Positions 8,964 through 21,900 of a DNA stretch of 27,189 nucleotides are shown in pieces; position 1 is the stretch's first letter; each line of letters begins with the position of its first letter. The stretch spans positions 1 to 27,189 of the forward strand of contig LRSR01009659.1 of NCBI GenBank assembly GCA_001579985.1. The letters run 5' to 3'. A program made the position numbers and the translations under genes. The notes beneath the pieces were generated by a model. It was given only the letters and a program-made list of their open reading frames with translations, was not told the DNA's origin and did no database searches. The stretch comes from Hypsibius dujardini (Eukaryota > Tardigrada > Eutardigrada > Parachela > Hypsibiidae).

Positions 8964-9859
8964 TACACAATTAACACTCTACGTCGCAAATCACGCGAAC
9001 TCATATCCTTCAGTGGTATATGGACCCGGGTAAAGTGGCGTCACTGTAACTGCATGAGTATGAGGTAAGGGCACTGGAATGCGCCACCCTGGATTCACAA
9101 CCTCAACACAGGTTTTGGCTATCAAGGTCCTTAACGACGGAAAATAATCGATAATCTGGTTGAACGCGTATCAGATATGAAAAAAAGTTGTGGGAAATGT
9201 TTAAAAAATGAAATGACTGGACAGTTGGAAAAAGCTCACTATAGAGGTCGCTGGGTATGCCGTGACTTAACTGTTTTCGATTAATTTGCGACAGAGCGCC
9301 GCCTGCCGCTCGGTGGCCCATTCCAGGGTACGGAAATTCAAGTGGTCCATTTCAGGGTCCTTCCTTCATACTGGCACTTGGTGGCGGGAGCAGTTTGTGA
9401 CTTCTAGGGCATAAGTTATTAGTAACTTGTACTAAAATTGGTCATGCAGAGTACTGTACTGCCCGGAATGATTCCATATCTCTGTTCCAGACTCATTCCG
9501 ATAAGGGATAGCTAACACAAACGCAGTGCAGATTCTTTTGTCTTCCAACATGCAGTATAAAATGTCAAGCTCGATAAGATTTAATTGTTGTCAAATTTCG
9601 ACATGCATCTGCCCCGTTTCATTTGACGGCGGTCGACCTGTTGAAGCGACCTCAATTTCTGTGTTGTGTTCGAGTAGGGCACGTTACAGCCTGGTCTAGA
9701 ACAACTTAGTAGAATAATTTATAATCAAAACAATCATAGCTATATGCAGCGCTGATGATGCTCTTATTTCCTTGAGCCGTAGTTGTGCTTTCTCGTTTAA
9801 TCTGTCTCTACTCTTGGATATTTGACTAGTTGATGGATTAATATTTTTTTGCCATAAAG
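8964..9859. other. Intergenic region and probable lectin B 5' flank
   Basis: No gene supported. The lectin B promoter should lie toward the right end; AT-rich stretches such as TTTATAATC near 9720 are too weak to call a TATA box. A 72-codon minus-strand open frame at 9103-9321 has no recognisable features and is left uncalled. Confidence 0.4.
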
Positions 9860-9977
9860 ATGAAACTCTGGATTTTGCTGTCATTGGGTAAGCACCAGGT
9901 ATAACAAAAACACACATTACGTCACACTACTCGATTCTTACGAGCTGATTGGTGTTTCAGTGCATGTGGCTTGGTCG
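9860..9977 (+). other. Lectin B start exon and signal peptide
   Basis: The ATG at 9860 (context AAAGATGA) opens MKLWILLSLVHVAWS: a Lys, a hydrophobic core, then a small residue before the first domain (YQCPGPDW). The peptide is split by a 73-bp phase-1 intron (9888-9960; donor GTAAGC, acceptor TTTCAG). It directs the protein into the secretory pathway and fixes the gene's 5' end. Confidence 0.85.
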
Positions 9978-12900
9978 TACCAGTGTCCCGGGCCGGACTG
10001 GACGGCGAGAAAGGGGACCACATATTGCTATCTCTTTTCCGCGACCATTACGAACAGTGAAGCCAGCGTGTCTGAAGCGAAAAGACAGTGCAGCTCTCGC
10101 GGTGGCCGTTTAGTTGATCTTGCAGATTATGAAGAACTCGTAAGATTCACTTATCCAAAGTTCGTCAAGTGAAATGCTCGGACACATGGATACTATACAC
10201 ATTGACAGTTAATTTGTTTTTTTTGCTCGGAAAAGACATACTTGGCCTCAAGGCTAGGGAGAGCACCTTCCGTGAATACTGAGTATTGGCTCGGCTTATC
10301 GTACACTCGAGGAAGCTGGCGGTGGGACGAGCCGGACGTTGCGTTTGTACCGGGTAGTTTGGGGAATTTGTGAGTATCTAAGCGAGAGAGGCGTAACGAT
10401 CAGTACAATAGTTCCTTAATCGCCATGTATCCTTAATTAATGTAATAATCACGTTGACTGGTGCTGATTAATAATCTTTCAGAACAATTGACTATGACAA
10501 ATTTGCATAATCAAAAACAACTTTCTTTCATAATTTTTACACATTGCTTCAATTTTTCAGCCAATTTTGGTTGGCCCTGAAAAACTTTGACAAATAGATT
10601 ATAACTCTGCGTCCCCCCGAAACATCTGTATACATTTATTCCAGTTCCAGCTATGAACTAAAACCACTTAGTATGAACCATAACGACCTTCGACACCTCA
10701 AACTTATGTCTCAAAAGAGAATACTGCGCCAAACGATGTTTATTATTTATTTATTCTCACAATTATTTTCATGTCGTCTGTCTGATTTCACTTTTCTTTT
10801 ACAGCAATTTTCAGCGATCTAACTAATGAGGCTTTTATATTTGGTACATTTATATTTGAAACACATTTAATCAGCAAATAAAATTGTTTGTTTGGCATTC
10901 CATCGCATAGCGTGGTGTAAATATAGTAAAAGATGAAACTCTTGGATCGACGCCTTGCTATGCACACTGTACCATGATTACATGTAGAGAGGCTAAAATG
11001 TTTACAAAGAACGAAATAACAAACCCGAAGGGCAAATTGATCGGCACTAGTAACTACTAGGTGTTTTTTCAGCAATCCGGACACAGCAAATCCTGCGTTT
11101 GCCGGTCTGCCTCAAGGTTCCGACGACCGGCGGTATTATCGAGCTGTCTTGGTGTACCTAACCGATGGTCGCACTCAGTTGAACGTCTCCCCGTCATCCC
11201 AAGGTGGTTGGAGCGCAAACGAGAAACCGTTCATCTGCAAAGCGGAACACAGTACATCACGCTATACGAACTTCCTTGTCGCTAGAGGGACGAAGGTAAC
11301 GTAATTGATTTTCTAGGTGGACGGCCTTTATGTAAGGTCGAGGAAGGCTGGGATTACTTTGAGGATCGCTGCTGGCGACACCTGCCTCGATTGGAAAATT
11401 TTATAGGCGCCCAGGCTGTTTGCCGGTAAGAATTCTGAATGAAAATAGTGAGAAAATGGGCGAATGATTAGTTGTGGACTGGCGCATGTCCAGATATCTA
11501 GGAGGATACGTAGCCGTACCGAGCAGTGCCACCAAAAACGAACGCCTCCAGACACTGGCGGACGATTTTGACGTAGACTCAGTTTGGATGGGGCTCTTTG
11601 TGGTTAAAACGCCGACAACGACGACGCAAACTGTTGTTTGGGAGGACAAAAGCAGTGTTATTGGGTCGTCATACACCGTACCGTGGGGTGCATCATTTGC
11701 AAATATTTTGTAAGGGACTGCTGCAGTTAATGCTGTTTGAATACGTTAAATAATTTATTCAACAGCTCAAAACGTGGCTTCATTTATAATAAAATACATT
11801 TTCATTTTATTGACAGTCACAAAAATGCAACTTGATATTAAAAGCATATTTATATTTAAAATCACTAAATTTGATTTAAATAGTAGAGCGTTTTATTTAA
11901 AACATTATTTTAAAATTGCTAACATGTGCTTTTGCGTTTGAATAAATGAGTTGTTCATTTAAATAGAATTTGCCGATGTATTTATATAGATTAAATATTT
12001 TGAATAAATTCATTCGCATTATTTAAACAACACTGGTTGCCGTCTAACCTTGGCGGTTACGAGCTAGCCTGCTTTGCTTCTAGTCGGAATCCTTTTTTGC
12101 AGCGATAAGCTACCTTTGGGCAATATTTATTGCGGCTCGACTTTGCGTGGCTACCAATACGGCAAATGGTTGTTAGAGGCCAACTGTAACGATCAAAAAC
12201 CGTTCTGGTGTGAAAGTGGACGAGGTTGGTGCCCTAGATTCTCTCCCTTGTACTCAAAAATTGTTATCACTTTTTGATAAGTAAAGTCATTGTGTTATGT
12301 CATGCGCAGAGATTTGCCCATACGGTTGGACCCAATTTAGCGGGATGTGTTATCAGTTCCGATTGGCCAGCGATGATATCAAGGCTTACCGTGAGGCTGG
12401 CATTTACTGCAGCGGTCAAGGTGGAAGTCTCGCAGTTGTTTATAAGTAAGTAAGGAATGTCTGACCACTACAGTTGAGGTGAAGGAGTTTCCTTTGCAAT
12501 TTTAATAAATACACAATAATTTCTCAAGACACATTTATTATCCTGCAAAATCAAGCATGACCATTGATGTCTGAAACACTTTGCTTGTAAGTAACGATTC
12601 AAACATCAAGCTGTCGCGTCGTCACATTGCAGTGCGGACGTTCAGCAATTTCTTGAGACGAAAATTGCCATGATTGGAATGCCGAGCGATCGACTGCCGA
12701 ACTTCTGGATTGGCTTGAGCTGTAAGTCATCGTTCATCAGCTTGATAATAGACATGCCCATGGATTACGCATAATAAATAAAATTGTCTGTTCTTTCAGC
12801 TCCCGGCACAAACGGTATATTCGAATGGAACTCCGCTGCAGGAGTGACACCCACCGATTACGTGAACTGGCTCGGTGGTGTTGTTCCCAATAATCCCCTG

Positions 12901-15900
12901 CGCTCATGTGTCTACATGCAAGGCGATCAAAGTATATAGAAAAACATATGAAAAATATATGTAAGACAAGTGTACATAAAAGTATACAAGAAGAATATAC
13001 AAGACAGATGTATATAAAAAATATGTAAGAAATATATATTAAAAATAATTATAAGAAAAAAATGTAAGAAAACAATATTACGTAAGTATCCGGTCATAAG
13101 GATAATAAATACTTGGCGTGAAAATCAAGTGCGAGCCTTGAACACTGAAAATAATTACTAACGCTCTTTTAGACCGCGGGTCTTCCATATTCATAACAAT
13201 GTATGAGCTATGAAGCCACTGAACACAGAGCTTATTCTGAACACAGAAATGCTGGTACATATTTCAAAAGTCTAATGTTTATTCTCACTGACCACTTGTC
13301 CTTCTTAGTCTACGCTACGGCCCCATGGGTGGCCGGAGAGTGCTCCGAACCGTTGGGTCATATTTGCCAGGCTTTGCCGGAGACCGCCGCTCAACCCGAG
13401 ATAAACATACGTAAGCCCTGATCAATCTTTTACTTGTGGTCATATGACTCATCGATAAAAATCCAAACTTGTTTCAGCTCAATTTAAATGTGATCCACCG
13501 TTTGTTCGATATCACGACGGCTGTTTTTACGCTGTACCGACACCTACAAATTGGGACCTGGCCAAGGCCGACTGTCAGCAGCGAAATTCGGATCTGGTCG
13601 AAATCGAAACCAGTGGCGAAAACGCTTTTATCACGGGTACTGTTTCACTACAACTTTTTGAGACGCTGGCAATAAGAATCGGTCGTTAGCCATTTTTTGT
13701 CAAGAAAAAGGTGCTCATTCTCAGAATTAGTTATTAGTTTGCAAAAGAAAGGTGCACTTTTATGTGTCGAAAGAAATCACTAAAGACTGACTCTTATACT
13801 GCTAACGTCGAAATTGGAGGTTGTCATTTTACTGCGGCTGTAAACCGTTATTGTTTTATGTTTTACTACGGCTTGTCTTATCATTCTTATATTTCGATCT
13901 GCAGATACGGTTGTCGGTGACAGTTGGATTGGCATGCGCAGACTTCCATCCGGATCTTCGTCGCCATATTTCGCTCAATATTCCACGGGGCGAAATGCAA
14001 GTTCAAGTGGACGAAGCAACAATATTATTGAGATTCGGGATGTGTGCAAGAGTATTATACATTTATTTCTGATCTAGTTGACTTCGTTGTCCTACACGAA
14101 TTACGTGGAGCCTCTTCACGCTGATGAACGGAGATTCTGTTTCTTCCTTCAATCACGCGCTGGGTCGGGCGTGCCCGGCAAATGGGATGTTGACGAGTGC
14201 ACGGTTCGGAAGCCATACGTGTGCCACCACAGAGGAGGTAGGCTGGCATGGTGGCTGAAAGTGAATTAAACGTTAATTCCTTTGCAATAGCTTCGATTTT
14301 TATAAAGGGGCGATAACACTCGAGCCGGAGGAGATCTTCGACCCGGCCTGCGGTGAAGGATGGAAAGCTGTTGGCATCGAATACTGCTACAAATTCATGG
14401 AGGAGGACGCAAACCAAGAGCTGGCTTCGCAGATCTGTGAAAACCAGTCGGAGGACTCGAGCCTCTTGTATTTGGAGAATTCCATCGAAGCCAGAATGCT
14501 TCGCGGTCAGTCCTACAAATTCGAATTAGTTATGAACTAAATTTTAAATATTACTATGGATTAAGAACTCACATTTTTAAAATATAATTATGAATGATAA
14601 ATTTGCATGTCCTACAACATAATTTATGAACTAGGAATTCTGATTAATCTGAGTCTTTATTATGGATTATGAAAGAAAATGGTATCGTTAGTAATGAAGG
14701 TCTGTCATTGCAGATTTAATGAACACCGGTATCACAATGTCCACCGACACATTTTGGATCGGTCTTCAAGTACTCCGATCGGATCAGTGGCACTGGCAGT
14801 ATCGCAACGCAACCGCGAAATGGATCAAGCCGATGGCCTACACCAACTGGGGTCCAAGTAAGACATCCAGATCGTTTCAAAGTATCCAAAATGACAAACC
14901 GATTAAGTAATCTTTCTAGATCAACCGCAGGCGGCCTTTCAAACAGCAGCAGCAGGTCGTATTTTGTGCGCTTACCTCTTGGCTGACCAAACCATGCGAT
15001 GGGAAGCATCATCCTGCGAGATGACCCGTTCTTTCATCTGCAAGAAAAGGAGGCTTGATGCAGAATCACCCATCATTCTACCGCTCGGCCCTCCTCCAAC
15101 CAGTACGTATAAGCTTCACTATTTTAATCATCAAAATAGCTTATTAATAAATGCAGGATTGAGTGACCGGCCATAATCTTCAATAATTCGTGCATACGCA
15201 CTATTCATTGCATGCTCGAGAGTGCCATTCAGCCCAAAATCAGAGGCTTTCGATTTATCAGCAGAGTTTATGCTAAACTTTCGCCGTGCTTTCTCATTCA
15301 CGCGTCAGAAATTTTTGGTGTGTGTCAGCAGCTGACTGCGGTGAAGCGTCAGTTTGCGGGGGTCGTACCATCAAATTTCTCTGCTCAGTCTTTTGACCTC
15401 AGCTCAGACGAGATTACCCGTAGATTATACATACGGTTGCCCCGCGGGGTGGACAAAATTTGACGAAAATTGCTTCCAACGGAACGACAGTTACCTCAAC
15501 TGGACCGAAGCACGTGATGGCTGCAAGAGCATCTCTGCTGAACTCGCCCACGTCTATTCTGAAGCACATCACCAATCCATACTGCACCTTCTCAACGGCG
15601 TGTGGATTGGACTAAACAGTTTGGGGCAACCGATGAATCCTCGTGAATTTGTCTACGAGAATGGACGACCTGTTCGGTACACCCCTTGGCTGTTTCAAGT
15701 ATCACGCCCAGATGCACCACTCAGCAGTAGAGATACCAATTGTGTAGCGGCCCTGGGACTAGATCCTGCGCAACTTGATCAGTCCTTGACCCTTGGACAG
15801 TACTCTTGTGGAGAGGTGCGACCGTTCGTCTGCCTGATGCCGCTGCAAGCCATTGAAATTGATCCTGCTGCATGCATCAAGCCCCCGCAAGATCACGGCT

Positions 15901-18900
15901 GTCAGCGTTGGGGTCATGGTCATAAAGGGGCGTGCTTTTACATGGGACAGGATCCTGCAAGCCCGCTCGGAATGCGTGAAGAGTTTTCCTTCGACAACGC
16001 CCAGAGGTAGCAGAATAACTGTGCCCGCCATTTTACTCATAATTGTCTACTACATCCTCTTCTGACAGGTTCTGCGGGACGTATTACAGCGGTGATCTAG
16101 GCGTGTTCAACTCGAGAGACCAGTTGGACTTCCTATCAATCCTTCTCACCACATGGGCGTCTGACTATTGGATTGGTTTGCGAGAAAATGGTAACACATG
16201 GCAATCCATCTCGACCTGGGTAAACGATGATGCGGTGGCAGTTGCCAATTGGGCTTACAACGAGCCTAGTCGAGCATTTAACGGTCGAGGCTGTATTGCT
16301 GTTCATGGCACGCGAAGTGACCACTTTCTCCCTGGGCAATGGTACGTGGCTGACTGCTCATCCCAGAAATTTGCGTTGTGCGAGGGATCTAGATCCGACT
16401 GGACAGACCTGCCGGAGGTACCGACACCTTTTCCATCAGGCTGTCCCAAGGACTGGACCACTCCCGATGCAAATTCTCGCAATTGCTACAAAGTAAGGCT
16501 CATTACTCCAATGCACCAATAACAAGATATAATTTTATTGTTGTGAAAATGCCTACAATATGTTAATGTGTCCAGAGTGAGGCTTATAAGTACAGAAGTA
16601 CCTATGCTAATTTTAGGAGTTTTATGCAGCTAGTACTTCACCGGGAGTGAATGCTTCTTCGAACTCCGTACCCAAACTCACGTGGCGCGAAGCCGAAAAC
16701 GCATGTGCCGACTTCAGTGGGCACCTCGCTTCAATTTCCAGTGAGGCGGAGCAGGACCACGTGAATTCAATTCTTCGCATTCGTCCTCAGCACTACAATT
16801 ACTGGATCGGGCTTTATGAGGACGGTACTTCGTGGAAGTGGTCCGATGGAACACCATTCTTGGGCACCAATTTTTTTAACCCGACGATAGACAGCAGCTC
16901 GGAACAGGCCCACGATTGTGTTGGTATATACACCACAGATGGGACCTGGCTCAAGCAGAACTGTGAGGTCACGTGGGGATGGGTTTGTGAAATTCCGAAA
17001 GGAGTTTATTTGGAGGGGCAGCAAATACCGACTCTTCCAACTCCAGCTGCGACAAATGGTACTGTACCATGCTTGGCATACCATACCAATTTCATAACGC
17101 TATCGGGTGTGCGTGTATGTCTTTGTCTGTGTCTGTGTCTACGTCTGTATCTGTGTCTATGTCTCATTATACAGATACATTAGTACTAGTCCCTTTTTTA
17201 GCTTCGTGTGGCCTTGCCGGATCCGGTGACTGGTTTTACAACCCCCTGACCGACAGCTGTTTTTTCTTGTCCCACAATCCGATGACATGGGACGGTGCCG
17301 AGCAAACCTGCAATTTTCTGGAGTCACATCTAGCCACCGTTACCAAAGATGACCACCCATTCCTCACCAAACTCATCTCACGATACAGTATGCCCTATAC
17401 AGAGTATTGGATTGGACTTCGGCTGACTGATCCAAATCTGTTAACTCACCATTGGATTGACGGAACTTTTGAAAATGTATTTCGACCTTGGGATCATAAT
17501 GAGCCGAACCCTCAGGGAGTTCAAGCCTGTGTTAAGATGAGTAACTTACACGGATTCTGGCTGGACGACTACTGCCAACGACCAGGGGGATACCGCTTCA
17601 TATGTCAAAAATCCAAAGCCCCAATGGTGCCTGCAACAACCGCGGCACCTGAAATAGTTGAAACTTGGGGATGCCCTTCAACTTGTCGGAACTGTGTTCG
17701 ATTTCGCGACTCGTGCTACTTCGTTTCTCCACGTGAGATACGTGTCACGTGGGATGAAGCACGAAATGCCTGCCGTGCAATCAATCCCAATCCAACCGAC
17801 CGAGGTGGATATTCGGATCTCGTTTCAATTCATGACAAACTCGAGAATGACTTCCTCTTCGCTCAAATGGGACTCCACGATCGGCAGGATCGATGGCTCG
17901 GTCTGCACGAGGATCGCGATCGACAGACTATGTTTTGGAGCGATCAAACCCGCTTCGATTTCAACTTCTGGGAACCACGTGAACCTCAGCTTCATAGTGT
18001 GGTACGCACATTTTTGTTATTATGGGACAAAATTCAACACCGTTCAAACACATCGATATTTTTCGTAAACGAAGAGCTTTGTTTGAGAAAAAAAAAACCC
18101 CAAAAATTCGTGTTTATTTTTCAGCCCGAGTGTGTCATCATTTCAGCTGGAGTTTTGTTGGGCGTTGGTGAGGGTCGTTGGTACGACATCAATTGCCAAG
18201 ACAAGCAAGGATACATCTGCAAAATGAAGAAGGGTCTGTCTGCACTAGCACGGGTTTTTTGTCTCGTTTCGTTTTACGTTTCTATGCGATTACGTTTACC
18301 TGAGATCTTTATACGTTTCTGCATTCAATAGATGCTTCGGTGACGGCGCCGGTCGTGGAGCCAGACAGACGATGTGACCCAAATTTCGAGTACATCAGCG
18401 GTGTATGCTTTGCCGTTTTTGCGACTCCTACTCTGACAGCCCCTATCAATGCCTGCCAATCCATTCAACCTGGATCCCGACTAGCTGCCGTGACTAACGT
18501 TCACGAAAATGTCTTCGTCCGCCTTTTGTTAGCCCAGCTGAAGCATAACATTCCCACGGCTGACGTCAGAGCTCTGTTGGGTGGCAGAAGAGCAGATAAC
18601 GGCCGACTATCCTGGAATAGTGAATGCTACCCGAGCTACAACAACATTCGCAGATTCTACACTGATCCGGGAAAGAACGATTCTTGCGTATACATGCAGT
18701 ACAACGGGGAATGGGCTACCCAATCCTGTACCGATAGGACCCATCAGTTCATCGTTTGTGAAAAGCGACAAGGTATTACGGACCTTCCTCTAACTTTAGA
18801 ATAATTTCTAGTTTTAGTGAGCAAAGCTGTTTTTGTTCTAGTCGAATGTTCTAAGCTCATTACATTGAATGACGGCACATGTCCGGACGGATTCAATGAT

Positions 18901-21900
18901 CCCTGCCATGACTACTGCTACCGAATCAGCCATTCGTCGTCCGGGTCGTCGGAGGCAGTGCCGGTTCTCATCGGCTTTGAGTATGCAAAGACGACGTGCA
19001 CCAGCTTTGGCGGCAGTCTCGTGTCCATTCGAAATGAGCACGATCAGAAGTGTATTGGGAAGTACATTGAGAGCGCTACGAGCAACCTCTGGTTGGGACT
19101 GTTTGAAGCATCCGGAAACGTGAATGGAAATTTAACCTGGACATGGCTGGATGGCTCCGTTGCGAATTACGAAAATTGGAATCCAGGTGGGATGCTGTTG
19201 TAACTTTCTCACTCTCAAGCAGGGGCTCGTTTAGGGTCCTTACAAATTAGAGCCAGGACCACTCATGGTAGGGTCAGGGGATGGGCAAGGGGGCAAAATG
19301 AATTTTTTTAACTTGTGTGGGTGTGGGGGTCTCATTTCCATGAGCCCCGGAATTTCAAAATATTTTCAAAAGCTTAATGAAACTTTACCTTTAACTTAAT
19401 TTAACTTAAACTAAAACTTTATGAAAACTTAACTTAAACTTTTAACTGGACTATTTTTGAATGTTTTAACGTCCCATATAAAGTTATTAATAGGTTGTGA
19501 ATACTGAATCCCAACCAATCATAAATGTGTATAAAGAACTGAAGCTTTGAGATGGTTTTGAAATCTCAGGGTCTTTTGGATATTAGACACCCACTCTCAC
19601 CCCCAAAAACTTTCAAAATTATCAAAAACAAGAAGCCAAATTTTGGTTTCAATTTAAAAAAAATGCGTTTCCCACTTTGTCCACCCTGGTCCTACCATTA
19701 GGGTTTTGGTTTCTTATTATAAGGAACCTAAACGGCCCTCTGCCATCAAGCATCATATAGAACTCTAAATCCGACCTTATTTCGTTTCAGGGGAGCCCAA
19801 TAATATGCAAGTCGCTGGGCTGTATCGAGAGGCCTGCACGGAAATACTGCCCAACGGTTTCTGGAACAACGTCCCGTGTTACGGAAACCGAGGATATATT
19901 TGCGAAAAACCAAAGATACCCTTGTCCAATGGTATTAAAAAAAAGAACAAGTATTCAATGGTATACCTTTGTTATGGTTACGGATGGTGCTGGTGTTTGT
20001 ATGTTCAGGGACATGCGGACCAAGCGATGCTGGAAACTGGGCGTACGACAGCTCGACCGATAACTGCTTCTTCATCTCAAACAACGTGGCCAACTGGACT
20101 GAGGCCGCAAACTTTTGTAACACAATGGACTCCCATTTGGCAACAATTGAGCAGGCAGATCAGGCATTTGTTATGAACACCTTGTTGTTTTACACCCCGT
20201 TCAGCACTCTTTCATGGATTGGTCTGAGATTGGTCAATCCGACCAATTTAACCCACAGCTGGATCGACGGAAATCTGGCCAGTATTCATCGTGCTTGGGA
20301 CGTCAATGAACCTAATCCCATGGGGGTGCAAGCTTGTGTAGTGATGGTCACCGGGTCAGGCAAATGGAGGGATGACTACTGCCAACGATCACCGGGATAT
20401 CAGTTTATCTGTCGAAAGGCAAAGGCATCGATCATACCGCCAGCGACTGTACCACCTTATTTAGCCGAAACTTGGGGTTGCCCGGTGGAATGTAAAAACT
20501 GCACGCGATTCCGTAAGGGTTCACACATTTTGAGATCAAAATATTCAGTAAAAATATAAGGACAAACATTATAAAATGTCTAAGCGGAAATGTGTGCCTT
20601 GATCTATCATAAATTTCGAAAACTGCTATTAATGATATTGATGCAGATAAAGTGAAATAGAATTCCAAGTTGAGTTTAAGTATTTTAAATAAAACAGGTG
20701 TCCATCTGCTGATTTTCAGGTGATTCGTGTTACTACATTTCCCCGTCACCGAAGGCTGATGCCATGACTTGGGACGAGGCTCGCAACGCTTGCCGTGCAA
20801 TTTATCAGCACCCCACGGACATGTCAAAGAGCTCTGAATTGGTCTCTATCCACGATCAACTTGAGCAAGACTTCATTTTCTCGCAGATGGGCGTTGATAC
20901 GTACAGTCGCTGGATCGGTCTGCATGAGGACTGGGATAGAAAGACATTGTTCTGGACCGATCAAACACCCGTCGATTTCTTGCATTGGGCTATAAACGAA
21001 CCAATATCAACCTTAGGCAATGTAAATTCCATAAAGACGTTATCTCAAACCAATCAACGACTACAATGTTCGTAACAATATTTTCATGCTTTAGTCTGAA
21101 TGCGTTCATATCTTCGGAGAGAAAATGTACGGAGACGGTCGATGGAACGATCTCAATTGTGACGCACGAGCCGGATATGTCTGCAAAATGAAAAAAGGTT
21201 TGCTTTGCAAAATATCGTTGCCCATTTTCAATTTGAACGTTTCTGTCTTTTAATAGATTCCGAATATCCAGCACCAGTTCAACACCCTGACACCAGATGT
21301 GACCCACACTTTCAATTCCTAAATGGAGCATGTTTCGCCGTCTTCCAGATGCCCGAACAGACCGATCCCGATGAAGCTTGTGACAGCATGCAAAGGGGCT
21401 CCAGGCTTGCAACCATTACATCCATTTATGAAAATGTCTTTATTCGTCTCCTATTGGCAAAAATAAAAGACGACGTTCCAGTGTCTCAAGTTCGCGCACT
21501 TTTGGGCGGACAACTCTCACATAACGGTCGTTTGTCATGGAAAAGTGGCTGCTATCCCAGCTTCAACAACATTGCCAACTTCTTTTCCGATCAAGACCAG
21601 ACCGACCGTTGTGTCTCAATGCAGTATGATGGCAAATGGGTTGTTCATCCCTGCTGGGACACGAGCAGTCAATATGTTGTTTGTGAGAAACGAAAAGGTA
21701 AGCGACATTGATTTGCATTTGGCAGGATTCAGCAGTCTGACATTTATTGCTGTTTTAGAGGAATGTTCGAAATTGATCACAACGAACGATGGTACATGTC
21801 CATCGGGCTTTGAGGACGAATGCCACGACTACTGCTACCACATCACACATTCTTCCTCGTCCGGTCAAGGCAAAGGCGAAGAGGCCATGTTTGAAGTTGC

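Noticed and set aside
9103-9321. Minus-strand 72-codon frame as a gene
   Set aside because: No motif, no splice partners, ordinary length for chance.
7468-9420. CTAGGGCATAA shared near 7468 and 9410 as a dispersed repeat
   Set aside because: Only about a dozen bases match; flanks do not align, so chance is likely.
15759-16040. Minus-strand frames within 15759-17084
   Set aside because: They overlap well-supported CTLD exons and show no domain features.
17069-17201. Start of a separate gene before CTLD 9
   Set aside because: The apparent N-terminus is a translated GTCTGT microsatellite with no signal peptide; an acceptor at 17193-17201 joins CTLD 9 in frame to CTLD 8.
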